The translations under genes were made by a program, and so were the position numbers. From assembly GCA_026645575.1 (NCBI GenBank), contig JAPKMW010000085.1, positions 1 through 51,380 of the forward strand: a DNA stretch of 51,380 bases. Reading direction: 5' to 3'. Positions 35,096-42,621 of the stretch are shown piece by piece (the first letter of the stretch is position 1; each line of letters starts with the position of its first letter). The notes beneath the pieces were generated by a model. It saw nothing but the letters and a program-made list of their open reading frames with translations, was not told the DNA's origin and made no database searches. Source of the stretch: Caldilineaceae bacterium (GTDB taxonomy: Bacteria; Chloroflexota; Anaerolineae; Caldilineales; Caldilineaceae).

Positions 35096-36946
35096 ATGTC
35101 CAACATGATTGAATTTGAAGAAGAAGAATTTACAACCCAATTTAACGGGCAGACGGTGCTGCGTATCTTGCAGCAGTTGCGGCCCTATTGGCGTTGGGTT
35201 GCCGGTTTCTTGATCGCGGTGCTGGCGGTCTCCGTTTTGGAGTCCTACTTCACCTATCTGAGCAAGCGCATCATCGACGAAGCCATTGTGGCACAGAATG
35301 TGGGCGCGCTCTGGCATCTGCTAACCATCTATGGCGGGCTAATCCTGATCCAGGCGGTGGCGGTCTTTGGCTTTATCTATATCACCGGGCTGTTGGGCGA
35401 GCGGGTGCGCTATGATCTGCGGCGCACCATGTTCAATCACTTGCAGCGGCTGTCGCTCTCGTACTACAACCGCACGCCCGTCGGCTGGATCATGTCGCGC
35501 GTTACTTCAGACACGGATCGACTCTCTGATCTGGTGACTTGGGGCTTGCTCGATGTGACCTGGGGTATTATGAATATCATCGCCGCGGTCTACTTTATGT
35601 CGCTGATCAACTGGCGGCTGGCGATCCTGGTCTTCTTGCTCATACCGATCATTGTGGTGATTGCTGTACAATTCCAGAAGCGCATCATTAGTGAATACCG
35701 TGCGGTGCGCAAGATCAATTCCAAGATCACCGGCGCCTATAACGAGACGATCACTGGTGTACGCGTGATCAAGGCATTGAACCGGGAAGAGCGTAACCTG
35801 AGCGAGTTTAGCGACCTGACCGGCAACATGTATGGGGCCAGCTATCGCGCCGCTTGGTTGTCGGGTCTCTTCCTGCCGGTGGTGCAGATGATCAGTTCCA
35901 TCGGTGTAGTGCTGATTGTCTGGTACAGCGGCAGCGCTACTGTCACCAATAGCGTTGTGGGTGAGATCAGCATTGGCGGCATTCAGGCGTTCATCTCCTA
36001 TGTCGTCTTCATGCTCTGGCCGATTCAGGAGATGGCGCGCGTCTATGCCGAAATGCAACAGGCGATTGCCTCCGGCGAACGCATCTTCTCACTCATAGAC
36101 GCCCAGCCGGACATTGTCGATCGACCGGGCGCCCAAGAGATCGCAACGCTGCGGGGCGACATTGTCTTTGACCAGGTTGACTTCTACTACACCGACAACG
36201 AGCCGGTGTTATCCGATTTCACCCTGCATGTCCAGCAAGGCGAAACGATTGCGCTGGTCGGGCCGACGGGTGGCGGCAAGTCAACGATTGTCAACCTGCT
36301 CTGTCGCTTCTTCGAGCCAAAGCAGGGGACGATTACCATCAACAATCATGACTATACGCAACTAACCCAACAGACGATCCAATCTCGCATCGGCATGGTC
36401 TTGCAGACGCCCCACCTCTTCTCCGGCACCATTCGCGACAACATTCGCTACGGTCGCCTGGATGCCACCGATGGCGAAATCGAAGAAGCAGCGCGCATGG
36501 TGGGCGCCCATGAATTCATTCTGGCGCTGGAAAAGGGCTACGATGAAGAGGTTGGTGAAGGCGGTGTCTTGCTCTCCGTCGGGCAGAAGCAGTTGCTCAG
36601 TCTAGCTCGCGCCATCCTAGCTCACCCCGACATCTTTATCATGGATGAGGCGACCAGTTCGATTGACACCCTAACCGAAGGGTTGATTCAGCGCGGCATG
36701 GACAAGTTGATGCAAGGGCGCACCAGCTTTGTCATCGCCCACCGCCTCTCGACCATTCGCAACGCCGACCGCATTCTGGTCATCGAAAATGGCCGTATCG
36801 CCGAGATGGGCAACCATCACGAACTGCTGCGTCAGCACGGTCACTACTACCGACTCTACACACAACAATTCCGCCAAGAAGTGATCGAACAGGTGGATCT
36901 GTGGGAGACGGACGAGGTCAAAAGCGCTTTGGCGAATTTGAATTAG
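35096..36946 (+). CDS. ABC exporter subunit, catalytic-site half
   Basis: This 616-residue half-transporter is the partner of the preceding gene. Six membrane helices lead into an ATPase domain with GPTGGGKST, MVLQTPHLFSGTIRDNIRYG, the signature LSVGQKQLL (493-501, Gly to Val) and IFIMDEATSSID with the catalytic Glu518 intact. The altered signature here and the Asp in the partner's Walker B fall in the same composite site. The pair therefore has one degenerate and one canonical ATP site, as in TM287/288-type exporters. AGGAG precedes the ATG by 10 bases. Confidence 0.94.
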   Translation: MSNMIEFEEEEFTTQFNGQTVLRILQQLRPYWRWVAGFLIAVLAVSVLESYFTYLSKRIIDEAIVAQNVGALWHLLTIYGGLILIQAVAVFGFIYITGLLGERVRYDLRRTMFNHLQRLSLSYYNRTPVGWIMSRVTSDTDRLSDLVTWGLLDVTWGIMNIIAAVYFMSLINWRLAILVFLLIPIIVVIAVQFQKRIISEYRAVRKINSKITGAYNETITGVRVIKALNREERNLSEFSDLTGNMYGASYRAAWLSGLFLPVVQMISSIGVVLIVWYSGSATVTNSVVGEISIGGIQAFISYVVFMLWPIQEMARVYAEMQQAIASGERIFSLIDAQPDIVDRPGAQEIATLRGDIVFDQVDFYYTDNEPVLSDFTLHVQQGETIALVGPTGGGKSTIVNLLCRFFEPKQGTITINNHDYTQLTQQTIQSRIGMVLQTPHLFSGTIRDNIRYGRLDATDGEIEEAARMVGAHEFILALEKGYDEEVGEGGVLLSVGQKQLLSLARAILAHPDIFIMDEATSSIDTLTEGLIQRGMDKLMQGRTSFVIAHRLSTIRNADRILVIENGRIAEMGNHHELLRQHGHYYRLYTQQFRQEVIEQVDLWETDEVKSALANLN

Positions 36947-36954
36947 GGGGCGTA

Positions 36955-37015
36955 CTCCGTGCTGCATGATTCGTGACCTTCGACAAGCTCAGGTCACGAA
37001 TCACGCAGCACAGAG
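36955..37015. repeat. Palindrome with TCGACAAGCTC loop, unrelated arms
   Basis: The arms (CTCCGTGCTGCATGATTCGT and on, 25 bases) pair with two mismatches around TCGACAAGCTC. The loop is identical to the one at 15742-15752, but the arms share nothing with that element. It begins 8 bases after the exporter stop codon. Confidence 0.9.
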
Positions 37016-37098
37016 TCTATAATTCTCTTAACCAAAGTCAAGCAATTTGATAACATCTTGTAACACAACGCTTAACAAAGCTCTGCTACAATTGTTTC

Positions 37099-37263
37099 AG
37101 ACCAATGGTAAGAATTGTCTCTTGGCCCTGGTTCGGATGGCGACAATGTGGTACATGCGAAGATTGTAGCGTAGCTGACGCCCATCCCAAACAAGACCGA
37201 ATAGGCACTTATAGAAGAGCGGGGCGCTTGGTAAGAAGAAACAAGCCGTCCCGCTTTTCTATT
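37099..37263 (+). ncRNA. Putative structured small RNA
   Basis: An extended -10 (TGCTACAAT, 37084-37092) is followed by about 165 bases that fold as a rod. Helices are TCTTG with CAAGA (37120/37192), GGATGG with CCATCC (37135/37182) and ACAAT with ATTGT (37143/37163). A terminator-like hairpin comes last (AGAAGAGCGGG with CCCGCTTTTCT, 37213-37260) and leads into TTTTCTATT. The rod with internal loops recalls 6S RNA, but I cannot assign a family. No -35 box is evident. Confidence 0.35.
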
Positions 37264-37334
37264 ACGGACACGAATTTAGGAAGCGCGGATTGCTCAATAA
37301 AAGACGAATATCCGCGTTCCCTAGATCCGTGTCT
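37262..37334. repeat. Imperfect palindrome abutting the hisE stop
   Basis: ACGGACACGAATTTAGG and GCGGATT on the left are matched by AATATCCGCG, TTCCCTAGATCCGTGT and TCTGT on the right, with several mismatches and single-base gaps. It lies between the putative small RNA and the convergent hisE. Confidence 0.6.
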
Positions 37335-37335
37335 G

Positions 37336-37617
37336 TCACTTGTGCCGTCGCGCCAGTTCCGCCTCAATCTGCGACCAGGAGAGGCCACGCTGCGCCAGCA
37401 ACACCATGCAATGGTAAACCAGATCGGACATCTCATAGATCACCCGATCATCGCCCTCCCCCTTGGCGGCAATAATCACCTCCACCGCCTCCTCGCCAAT
37501 CTTTTTACAAATCTCATTCTCGCCCATGGTAAAAAGCTTGGCCGTGTAGGACCCCGGCGGCGGATTCTCCTTCCGCTGCTGAATCGTCTCAAACAATGAT
37601 TGCAATACAGTTGACAT
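37336..37617 (-). CDS. hisE: Phosphoribosyl-ATP pyrophosphatase
   Basis: This is the second step of histidine synthesis, hydrolysing PR-ATP to PR-AMP. The 93-residue MazG-like helical protein has the family motifs [33 protein letters not shown] and [15 protein letters not shown] choose the ATG at 37617 because homology begins there; the frame is open to 37704 but that part is repeat sequence. No Shine-Dalgarno is seen. It is the last gene of the leftward his cluster and separate from hisI, which in many bacteria is fused to it. Confidence 0.95.
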   Translation of the reverse strand: MSTVLQSLFETIQQRKENPPPGSYTAKLFTMGENEICKKIGEEAVEVIIAAKGEGDDRVIYEMSDLVYHCMVLLAQRGLSWSQIEAELARRHK

Positions 37618-37704
37618 AATTGGTTCGTTTGCTAGTTGGTTCGTTGGTTGGTTAATCAAGCGGATCCAGGCTGCCCAAGTTCCCATGATAGAACAGACGC
37701 CCAC

Positions 37705-38073
37705 TCAAGGTGCGGTCAAATCCGCTCCTGTCCCGAATCCGTTGTTGTTGTGGGTGCGAAAGAAGCAACTGACTTCCCCTGTGTGGCAGGCCGGACCAGC
37801 CGCATCCACGCGAATCAGCAATGTGTCGCCATCACAATCAACACTGATGTCGATCACCTTTTGCGTGTTGCCGCTCGTTGCGCCCTTGTGCCAAAATTCC
37901 TGGCGGCTGCGACTCCAAAAAACGGTCTCGCCAATGGCGAGTGTGCGTTGCAAGCTCTCGGCATTCATCCACGCCATCATTAAGACCTGCTGCGTGTGAG
38001 CATCTTGCACAATGGCCGGCACTAACCCTGCTTCATTATATTTTACTAGGGCGGTTAACTCTTGTATGGTCAT
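37705..38073 (-). CDS. hisI: Phosphoribosyl-AMP cyclohydrolase
   Basis: This is the third step of histidine synthesis, opening the adenine ring of PR-AMP. The 122-residue protein has the motifs [34 protein letters not shown] and the metal-binding DCDGDTLL with the downstream AGPACHTGE. All are canonical. It lies 87 bases upstream of hisE in the same direction, and that gap contains GGTTGGTT words. No good Shine-Dalgarno precedes the ATG. Confidence 0.96.
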   Translation of the reverse strand: MTIQELTALVKYNEAGLVPAIVQDAHTQQVLMMAWMNAESLQRTLAIGETVFWSRSRQEFWHKGATSGNTQKVIDISVDCDGDTLLIRVDAAGPACHTGEVSCFFRTHNNNGFGTGADLTAP

Positions 38074-38115
38074 GTTACAACTGAATTTCGTTTGGTAATC
38101 TTCGTAGGTACATCG

Positions 38116-38170
38116 CTCGTAGCCGGTCCGTGACCGGCGATGGGATCGCCGGTCACGGACCGGCTACGAG
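38116..38170. repeat. Perfect 26-bp palindrome between hisF and hisI, GTAG heads
   Basis: CTCGTAGCCGGTCCGTGACC and six more bases are matched without error across a GGG loop. Each arm has the form GTAG plus the hairpin CCGGTCCGTGACCGG, so the element is an inverted pair joining the GTAG-headed and GTCCGTGAC-apex features. Confidence 0.93.
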
Positions 38171-38182
38171 TAATGCATAGGG

Positions 38183-38977
38183 TCACAACAACTCCAGCGG
38201 CATCCGCACCGGCACCCCCGCCTGCGCCACCGCTTCCTTCACCTGCAAAATACTCAGTTCCTTAAAGTGGAAAAGACTCGCCGCCAGCGCCGCCGCCGCG
38301 CCCCCTTCCGTCAACGCTGCCGTAAAATCCTCGGCCCGACCGGCGCCACCACTGGCAATGACCGGAATATTCACCGCCGAGCTAATGGCGCGGGTCAGGG
38401 CAACGTCATAGCCTTCTTTTGTGCCGTCGCCATCCATGGAGGTCAGTAAAATTTCACCAGCGCCACGCCGTTCCGCCTCTTTTGCCCAAGTCACCGCATC
38501 CAACCCCGTGTTGATCCGACCGCCATTGACATAAACGTCCCACCCTTCACCCCGCTCCACCAGATCCTGCCCCTGACGGCGACGGGCGTCAATGGCGACG
38601 ACAATACATTGACTGCCAAAGCGTTTGGCGCTTTCGCTGATCAATTGCGGGTCGCGCACGGCAGCACTGTTGATGCTTACCTTGTCGGCGCCGGCCAGCA
38701 AGAGGGCGCGCATGTCGTCAACCGTGCGAATCCCGCCGCCCACGGTAAAGGGAATAAAGACAGTATCGGCCACCCGGCGCACCACATCGATCATGGTGTT
38801 GCGCGCTTCATGGGTGGCGGTAATATCGAGAAAGACCAGTTCATCGGCGCCTTCCTGGTCATAGATCTTGGCCTGCGCCACCGGGTCGCCGGCATCGACC
38901 AGATCAACAAAGTTCACCCCCTTGACCACGCGCCCATCTTTGACATCCAGGCAAGGGATAATGCGTTTGGCAAGCAT
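38183..38977 (-). CDS. hisF: Imidazole glycerol phosphate synthase, cyclase subunit
   Basis: This (beta-alpha)8 barrel makes imidazole glycerol phosphate and AICAR from PRFAR and ammonia supplied by HisH. The 264-residue protein has both catalytic aspartates, Asp11 in [15 protein letters not shown] and Asp130 in VVAIDARRR. It also has the phosphate loops [12 protein letters not shown] and [13 protein letters not shown]. It is fully canonical, in contrast to the HisA-like barrel upstream. Confidence 0.97.
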   Translation of the reverse strand: MLAKRIIPCLDVKDGRVVKGVNFVDLVDAGDPVAQAKIYDQEGADELVFLDITATHEARNTMIDVVRRVADTVFIPFTVGGGIRTVDDMRALLLAGADKVSINSAAVRDPQLISESAKRFGSQCIVVAIDARRRQGQDLVERGEGWDVYVNGGRINTGLDAVTWAKEAERRGAGEILLTSMDGDGTKEGYDVALTRAISSAVNIPVIASGGAGRAEDFTAALTEGGAAAALAASLFHFKELSILQVKEAVAQAGVPVRMPLELL

Positions 38978-39010
38978 TAGACTACTTTCTTATTCTTTCT
39001 TATTCAGTGA

Positions 39011-39091
39011 TTGGGTAATAGATATTAGGTATTGGATATTGCATAACTACGGTAAGGAAGTGATTAATATCTAATAGCCAATAGCTAATTC
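39011..39091. repeat. Word-repeat palindrome between hisA-nudix and hisF
   Basis: The left half has ATTGGGTAATAGATATTAGG, and the right half has AATATCTAATAGCCAATAGC. It is an imperfect inverted repeat of the same words that form the elements at 33038 and 42553. Confidence 0.75.
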
Positions 39092-39096
39092 AAGAA

Positions 39097-40356
39097 CTAC
39101 TCAGTAATCTTCAAATAGGCCATCGCCGCATCGAGCGCCGGCAACTGTTCCGGGGAGGTTTCGGTTAACAGTTCCCAGGTTTCGCGCACATCCAGCCAGC
39201 GCGCTTCGCAATGATCTTCGTGGCCGAGATGCACTTCTTGCAACCCAGTTTCGGCCAGGTAATAGACAATGGTGCGCTCGATCTCATAGCTGCGAATCGA
39301 TGCTGTATACTCTAACACAGCCCGGCACTCTTCGTGGAATTTTAAGATAGGCAAACCGGTTTCTTCGGCGAATTTCCGGCGCGCACAGCTTTGGTCATCT
39401 TCATGGGGGTGAACGCCACCCCGCGGGAATTGCCATTGCTCCACAAAGAGATTAAAGAGCAAGAGAAACTCAATCCGCTCATTATGATGGCGATAGGGGA
39501 TGATGCCGGCGCTCCGGCGGCGAAGCGGTTGTTGGCCCAAGGCAATGGCGGCGGGCAACGCTAGCTGATCGGCATAGAGGGCTTGATTGATGACCACGCC
39601 CTCAATATTATAATGTTCATGGGCTTTGAGGCGCGCAAGTTCATCCAAATTGGTGATCTTACCACAAGCAATCACATGGAGATCGGTAATATCCCCCAAG
39701 TGGGCGCTGGCTTCGACATTGATGCCGTTCAGCCGATCATCAGCGTTCAGGTCACGGTAGAGAACCCGTTTCACCCCTAGGGCACGCATCCGGTAGCCAA
39801 CATCAATGGCATCCACCGCGACAACTGACTTGCGTCCTTGCACCTGCACTTTACCATCATGTGCTTCAATGCTAACCATAATGCGGTCGCCACCCCACTG
39901 CTCGACGGCCAGTTCGACCAACTCAGGATTTTCCGTCGCAATGGTCCCCAGCACCACCCGATCAGCGCCCAGTTCCAGCGCCAGTTGAATGTCATCCAGC
40001 GTGCGCAGACCGCCAGCAAATTGAATCGGCGTCGTCACCGCCTGCCGAATGGCCCGTAACTGCTGGAGATTGCTGGGTAGTTGACGCAACAGTTCGGTAG
40101 CCGGCGCTTCCGGCTTTTCGGCGCCCGGACGTTGGATTAGAATCGTCGTTGGTCGGCGAAGCGCCTGGAGATGGGCGGCAGTTGCGCCAAGCGGGCCATC
40201 AAGGTTCACCACGTATAGCCACTCCGCCCCTTGTTGCGCCCAGTGCCGAGCCACCGCAACGGGATCGGCGGCGAAAAGAGTCTCGTCGGCGGGATCACCC
40301 AGGTGCAAAGGCCGCGAGCGCCCCTGACGCAGTTCAATGGCTGGGTAGATAATCAT
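39097..40356 (-). CDS. HisA-like barrel with altered active site fused to a NUDIX domain
   Basis: The 419-residue fusion has an N-terminal HisA-type barrel (1-275) and a C-terminal NUDIX hydrolase (about 280-415). It sits where hisA is expected. Key HisA residues are changed: the first catalytic Asp is Glu8 (YPAIELRQG) and the second is Glu164 (VSIEAHDGK). The GGG phosphate loop is AGG ([11 protein letters not shown]), the TDISRDG loop is RDLNADD, and SGG is CGK. About 30 extra residues lie near 65-95. The NUDIX box is G-GVHPH-E...RKFAEETGL, with Lys replacing the first Glu of REUXEE. It could be a divergent HisA with a house-cleaning domain, or a new activity. No canonical HisA is in the window. 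Confidence 0.85.
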   Translation of the reverse strand: MIIYPAIELRQGRSRPLHLGDPADETLFAADPVAVARHWAQQGAEWLYVVNLDGPLGATAAHLQALRRPTTILIQRPGAEKPEAPATELLRQLPSNLQQLRAIRQAVTTPIQFAGGLRTLDDIQLALELGADRVVLGTIATENPELVELAVEQWGGDRIMVSIEAHDGKVQVQGRKSVVAVDAIDVGYRMRALGVKRVLYRDLNADDRLNGINVEASAHLGDITDLHVIACGKITNLDELARLKAHEHYNIEGVVINQALYADQLALPAAIALGQQPLRRRSAGIIPYRHHNERIEFLLLFNLFVEQWQFPRGGVHPHEDDQSCARRKFAEETGLPILKFHEECRAVLEYTASIRSYEIERTIVYYLAETGLQEVHLGHEDHCEARWLDVRETWELLTETSPEQLPALDAAMAYLKITE

Positions 40357-40686
40357 AAGTTGCGCACTTCCTCAATCCGGTGATAACTAGCCAGGAAGTT
40401 GAATTACTAGCGCTGTGAGGAGAGCAATTCAACGCCGCCGGGAACGACAAACATATCAACAAACCATACGCTACACACCCGTTGATAGTAGTGGGCGATG
40501 GTAGTGATGGCATCTTTGGCATGGGCCTGCTTGCAAGATTCACTTTATCACAAAATTCCCTGCAATAAACGTAACATCCCATCCATCATCCAGGAGATCC
40601 GGGTAATTGCGGAAGTGCAGGTGAGTGCGGAGCGGGTTGTGAGTGGTTGCGTGATTCTTATTGCGTGTTGCGGCCTCTTAATTTGA
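40357..40686. other. Intergenic region upstream of hisA-nudix
   Basis: About 330 bases without a convincing gene. It contains a weak inverted repeat, GTTGAATT with AATTCAAC (40398-40433), and GAGGAA about 13 bases before the fusion gene start. I found no good promoter on the minus strand. Confidence 0.5.
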
Positions 40687-41247
40687 TCATAAGGGCAAGG
40701 GGCAAAAGTCTTCAAGTAATTGCGGCGTTAGCGGATCAACACAGGCGACGGCAGCAAAAGGTAGTTGGTGCCAGTCGGCAAAGCGCACCTGGTCATAGCC
40801 CAACAGATGGGCGCGGTAGAGACTAAAGGTCAAGCCATGCCCCACTACGGCAACCGTGGCGCCGGGAAAACGCTGACAAAGATCGGCAATGCCCGCCTGA
40901 AAACGGGCCAATGCGACAGCGGCCGGTTCCCATTCACCAGCGGACTGGGTTGGATGGGCAAAGGCGCGCTGGACTTGTGCGGCGTAGTCCTCCACCCACC
41001 CTGGCCGGTGCAATTCATCAAACCGTGGCTCAACCTGCACCGGTAGCCGGCGTTGGGCAATCGCCGGGGCAACGGTCAATCGGGTCTTGATTTCACTACT
41101 CACCACAATTTGTGTGATCGCATTCCACATGGGCAACGTTGCCAATTGTTCGGCTTGCCGTTGCCCCGCCGCCGATAGCAGCCATGTTTTGACATCCTGT
41201 TCCGGCTGCATGTGCGCCAAAGCATGTCTGATCAAATAGAGACGCAT
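40687..41247 (-). CDS. Histidine phosphatase superfamily protein in the his cluster
   Basis: The 186-residue protein has the phosphohistidine motif LIRHALAH near the N-terminus (the usual RHG is RHA), SSEIKTRLTVAPAI, FDELHRPGW and the second histidine motif VVGHGLTF. It belongs to the phosphoglycerate-mutase-like phosphatases, close to the SixA/CobC size class. It starts 3 bases after the hisH stop, so the two are almost surely cotranslated. That context makes it a candidate for the missing histidinol-phosphate phosphatase, but this is inference only. Confidence 0.85.
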   Translation of the reverse strand: MRLYLIRHALAHMQPEQDVKTWLLSAAGQRQAEQLATLPMWNAITQIVVSSEIKTRLTVAPAIAQRRLPVQVEPRFDELHRPGWVEDYAAQVQRAFAHPTQSAGEWEPAAVALARFQAGIADLCQRFPGATVAVVGHGLTFSLYRAHLLGYDQVRFADWHQLPFAAVACVDPLTPQLLEDFCPLPL

Positions 41248-41250
41248 TGT

Positions 41251-41928
41251 TCAAACCTCTATTTTCGCCGGTTGGGGCAGGCCGACGACCATGCGCATAA
41301 AATTGGCGAGAATACGCAACCCGACGGTATGGCTCTTTTCGGGGTGGGGCTGGATACCCCACGCGTTTTTATAGCGCACAATGCTCGGATAGGCGACACC
41401 GTAATCAGTCAACGCCAGCACAGCCGACCGATCGGCGGCGTCACAGAAGTAGCTATGGGCAAAATAGGCATAGGCGCCATCGGGCACCCCCTCCAGCAGC
41501 GCGTCATGCTGTTGTTGATGTAGTTGGTTCCAGCCGATCTGGGGGACGCGCAAGGTATGACCGGCGTAGGCAGGGTCAGCCATCTGGTCTGGGAAGCGAC
41601 GTACACGACCGGGGATAATGTGCAGTCCCTCATGCTCGCCCATCTCTTCGCTGCCGTCAAAGAGAAGCTGCATGCCGACACAAATGCCCAGTAACGGCAA
41701 GCCAGCCTGCACGGCATCCAGCAGCGGCTGCTCAAAGCCCTGGCTGCGCAGATTATCGACACTGTCGCCAAAGGCCCCCTGGCCGGGCAAGACCACCGCC
41801 CGCCAGCGGGTCAAATCGGTGGGCGCATCAATAATATCAACGGGAATCTGTAACGGCAGCGCCACGCTTTCAAAGGCTTTGTAGACGCTGCGCAAGTTGC
41901 CAACCCCATAATCGATGATCGCAATCAT
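41251..41928 (-). CDS. hisH: Imidazole glycerol phosphate synthase, glutaminase subunit
   Basis: This class-I glutamine amidotransferase supplies ammonia to HisF. The 225-residue protein has IIDYGVGNLRSV, the oxyanion region LPGQGAFGDS, the nucleophile Cys83 in LLGICVGMQLLF and the His195/Glu197 pair in IQPHPEKS (commonly QFHPEKS). It is the first gene of the leftward group hisH, phosphatase, hisA-nudix, hisF, hisI, hisE. A perfect 62-base palindrome lies just upstream. Confidence 0.96.
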   Translation of the reverse strand: MIAIIDYGVGNLRSVYKAFESVALPLQIPVDIIDAPTDLTRWRAVVLPGQGAFGDSVDNLRSQGFEQPLLDAVQAGLPLLGICVGMQLLFDGSEEMGEHEGLHIIPGRVRRFPDQMADPAYAGHTLRVPQIGWNQLHQQQHDALLEGVPDGAYAYFAHSYFCDAADRSAVLALTDYGVAYPSIVRYKNAWGIQPHPEKSHTVGLRILANFMRMVVGLPQPAKIEV

Positions 41929-41954
41929 CTGTTCCTATCTTTCATTTCGGTCTT

Positions 41955-42016
41955 CAACGGTAGTAAAGACTTTAGTCTTCGGGGCGCCCCGAAGACTAAA
42001 GTCTTTACTACCGTTG
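41955..42016. repeat. Perfect 62-bp palindrome, GTAGTAAAGACTTTAGTC type
   Basis: Bases 41955-41985 (CAACGGTAGTAAAGACTTTA and on) are matched by 41986-42016 with no mismatch and no loop, centred on GGGGCGCCCC. The GTAG-headed unit is the one seen at 26359. It lies between the stop of the DUF402-like gene and the start of hisH. Confidence 0.95.
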
Positions 42017-42024
42017 ACAAAACC

Positions 42025-42525
42025 CTATTGCACAGCAAAGTTTCGGACAAATGCCGGAGGAAAGACATGGCGCGCCAGACCAGTGGTGAACTCACGGATT
42101 TGATGCTCGGCATGTTCACTCTCCACTGGTGTCAGATCACCGGTTGCGACGGCTTCATCAAAGCGTTCTTCATGCAACACGGTCAAGCGACTATCGGGCC
42201 TTACCCAAAGTGCCAGGTAGAGGGAGACCGCTTGCAGGTTATTCCCACGCCGCTGCGTTGGCAGGCAGATCGGCACATAAAAACCAATCGTCTGCCGCTG
42301 GCGATCAAAATATTTCTCCACCACAACGGCCTGCTCCAGAAGCCAGAAGCGCAGCCAAACATAACCGGGGCCACCAATTGTCTGGCCGCCAAGTTGTTGC
42401 GCCGGCGCGGTGGCTCCCCAGCTTACCCGCTCCACCATCATATTGCTCAACCATTCAACCCGGTAGTCGGTCAAATGGGGCTGCCGCTGCCACTCACCAC
42501 TGACTAGCGTGCGTAGTACATTCAT
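42025..42525 (-). CDS. DUF402-like conserved protein
   Basis: The 166-residue protein has no signal or membrane segment. Its centre (YVWLRFWLLEQAVVVEKYFD) and the segment SLYLALWVRPDSRLTVLHEE followed by RFDEAVATGDLT resemble the DUF402/FomD fold, where the usual text is a D-x-LDV strand and a DEDEL-EA helix. Some FomD-like members are nucleotide hydrolases, but the usual acidic metal ligands are only partly present here, so I make no functional claim. A 159-codon frame on the opposite strand is its shadow. Confidence 0.6.
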   Translation of the reverse strand: MNVLRTLVSGEWQRQPHLTDYRVEWLSNMMVERVSWGATAPAQQLGGQTIGGPGYVWLRFWLLEQAVVVEKYFDRQRQTIGFYVPICLPTQRRGNNLQAVSLYLALWVRPDSRLTVLHEERFDEAVATGDLTPVESEHAEHQIREFTTGLARHVFPPAFVRNFAVQ

Positions 42526-42552
42526 CGGCGCTTGACCTAAATTTTAATCGCC

Positions 42553-42600
42553 AATACCCAATATCTAATATCCGGTATTTGGTATTAGATATTGGGTATT
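42553..42600. repeat. Perfect 18-bp palindrome, AATACCCAATATC type
   Basis: AATACCCAATATCTAATA pairs exactly with TATTAGATATTGGGTATT around a 12-base loop. It is a third copy of the word family at 33038 and 39011, between the nitrilase-like and DUF402-like genes. Confidence 0.92.
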
Positions 42601-42621
42601 AGCACCAGACCCTTAAAAGAC

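Larger units (their letters stand above)
36947..37335. other. Intergenic region between exporter and his cluster
   Basis: It holds the TCGACAAGCTC-loop palindrome, a possible small RNA gene (37099-37263) with an extended -10, and an imperfect palindrome that runs up to the hisE stop. A 164-codon rightward frame from 37105 overlaps hisE on the other strand and looks non-coding. Confidence 0.5.

Noticed and set aside
37105..37599. Rightward 164-codon frame after the exporter
   Set aside because: It overlaps hisE on the opposite strand, has no Shine-Dalgarno, and its composition looks random. The region better fits a small RNA.
42028..42507. Rightward 159-codon frame opposite the DUF402-like gene
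   Set aside because: It is the antisense shadow of a gene with recognisable DUF402-like strands.
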